Source of the DNA: CAG-557 sp045540315
GTDB lineage: Bacteria > Bacillota > Clostridia > Oscillospirales > Acutalibacteraceae
Assembly (NCBI GenBank): GCA_045540315.1
Contig: JAZQHA010000069.1
Coordinates: 1 to 5,449 of the forward strand
Reading direction: 5' to 3'
DNA length: 5,449 nucleotides
The position numbers were made by a program, and so were the translations under genes. Positions 5,360 to 5,449 of this stretch are shown in pieces. The notes beneath the pieces are model-generated. The model did no database searches. It saw nothing but the letters and a program-made list of their open reading frames with translations, and was not told where the DNA came from. Position 1 is the first letter of the stretch, and each line of letters starts with the position of its first letter.

Positions 5360-5449
5360 TTGCTTTCTCGGGTGTGCTCTGCTTGCCCTAGGGCGCCGCG
5401 AGGCGCCGAAGACCCAAAGAAGTCGGATCGTAGCCATGTCGTTCTGTGA
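5360..5449. other. GC-rich structured tail after fusA, identity unknown
   Basis: These 90 nt are about 60% G+C by hand count, clearly above the preceding gene. They contain the palindrome GCCCTAGGGC (5385-5394), two GGCGCC hexamers (5392-5397 and 5402-5407) that form a 6-bp stem closed by a GCGA tetraloop, and an outer pairing of CTTT/GGGT (5363-5373) with ACCC/AAAG (5412-5419). No T-run follows, so it is not a standard intrinsic terminator. No ribosome binding site or recognisable gene start is present. It could be an RNA element, a dispersed repeat or the edge of an inserted element; the window ends too soon to decide. Confidence 0.5.

Noticed and set aside
5357..5449. Read-through of the fusA TAG into the 30-codon open frame ending with TGA at 5447-5449
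   Set aside because: EF-G is full length at the TAG, and the frame is too short, at this G+C content, for its openness to mean much; the reverse strand is also open here.

Overview
The window looks like the chromosome of a moderately AT-rich Gram-positive bacterium, most likely a clostridial member of the Bacillota. This rests on three things: strong AGGAGG-type ribosome binding sites and TTGACA/TATAAT sigma-A promoters; an S12 protein with the Gram-positive-type insertion between its N-terminus and the PQKRGVC motif; and an EF-G that resembles clostridial EF-G1 from memory. No database search was possible, so genus-level placement is not attempted.

Layout, all on the + strand: (1) 1-641, the nearly complete 3' part of a gene for a small exported protein whose start codon apparently lies about 3 nt before the window. 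(2) 642-863, a 222-nt spacer with palindromes, a 29-nt motif that recurs upstream of rpsL, and a consensus promoter. (3) 864-1907, a second exported protein of 347 aa that shares the N-terminal leader of the first but not its mature sequence. (4) 1908-2136, a leader region with an excellent promoter, the second copy of the 29-nt motif, and a hairpin. (5) 2137-5359, the str operon: rpsL (S12), rpsG (S7) and fusA (EF-G), each with its own ribosome binding site, separated by 142-nt and 102-nt spacers that contain inverted repeats. (6) 5360-5449, a GC-rich tail (about 60% by hand count) with strong palindromes and no recognisable tuf start.

The three str genes form one translation module: S12 and S7 are 30S proteins of the decoding and head regions, and EF-G drives translocation. 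They are probably co-transcribed from the promoter at 1938-1966, possibly with read-through from the promoter of the 347-aa gene, because no intrinsic terminator is visible between them. The less ordinary part is the front third. It holds two unrecognised secreted proteins with a common leader peptide, placed directly against the str promoter, with what looks like a damaged copy of the rpsL promoter/leader between them. This suggests that duplication or insertion of an accessory exported-protein module has remodelled the region upstream of a core operon.
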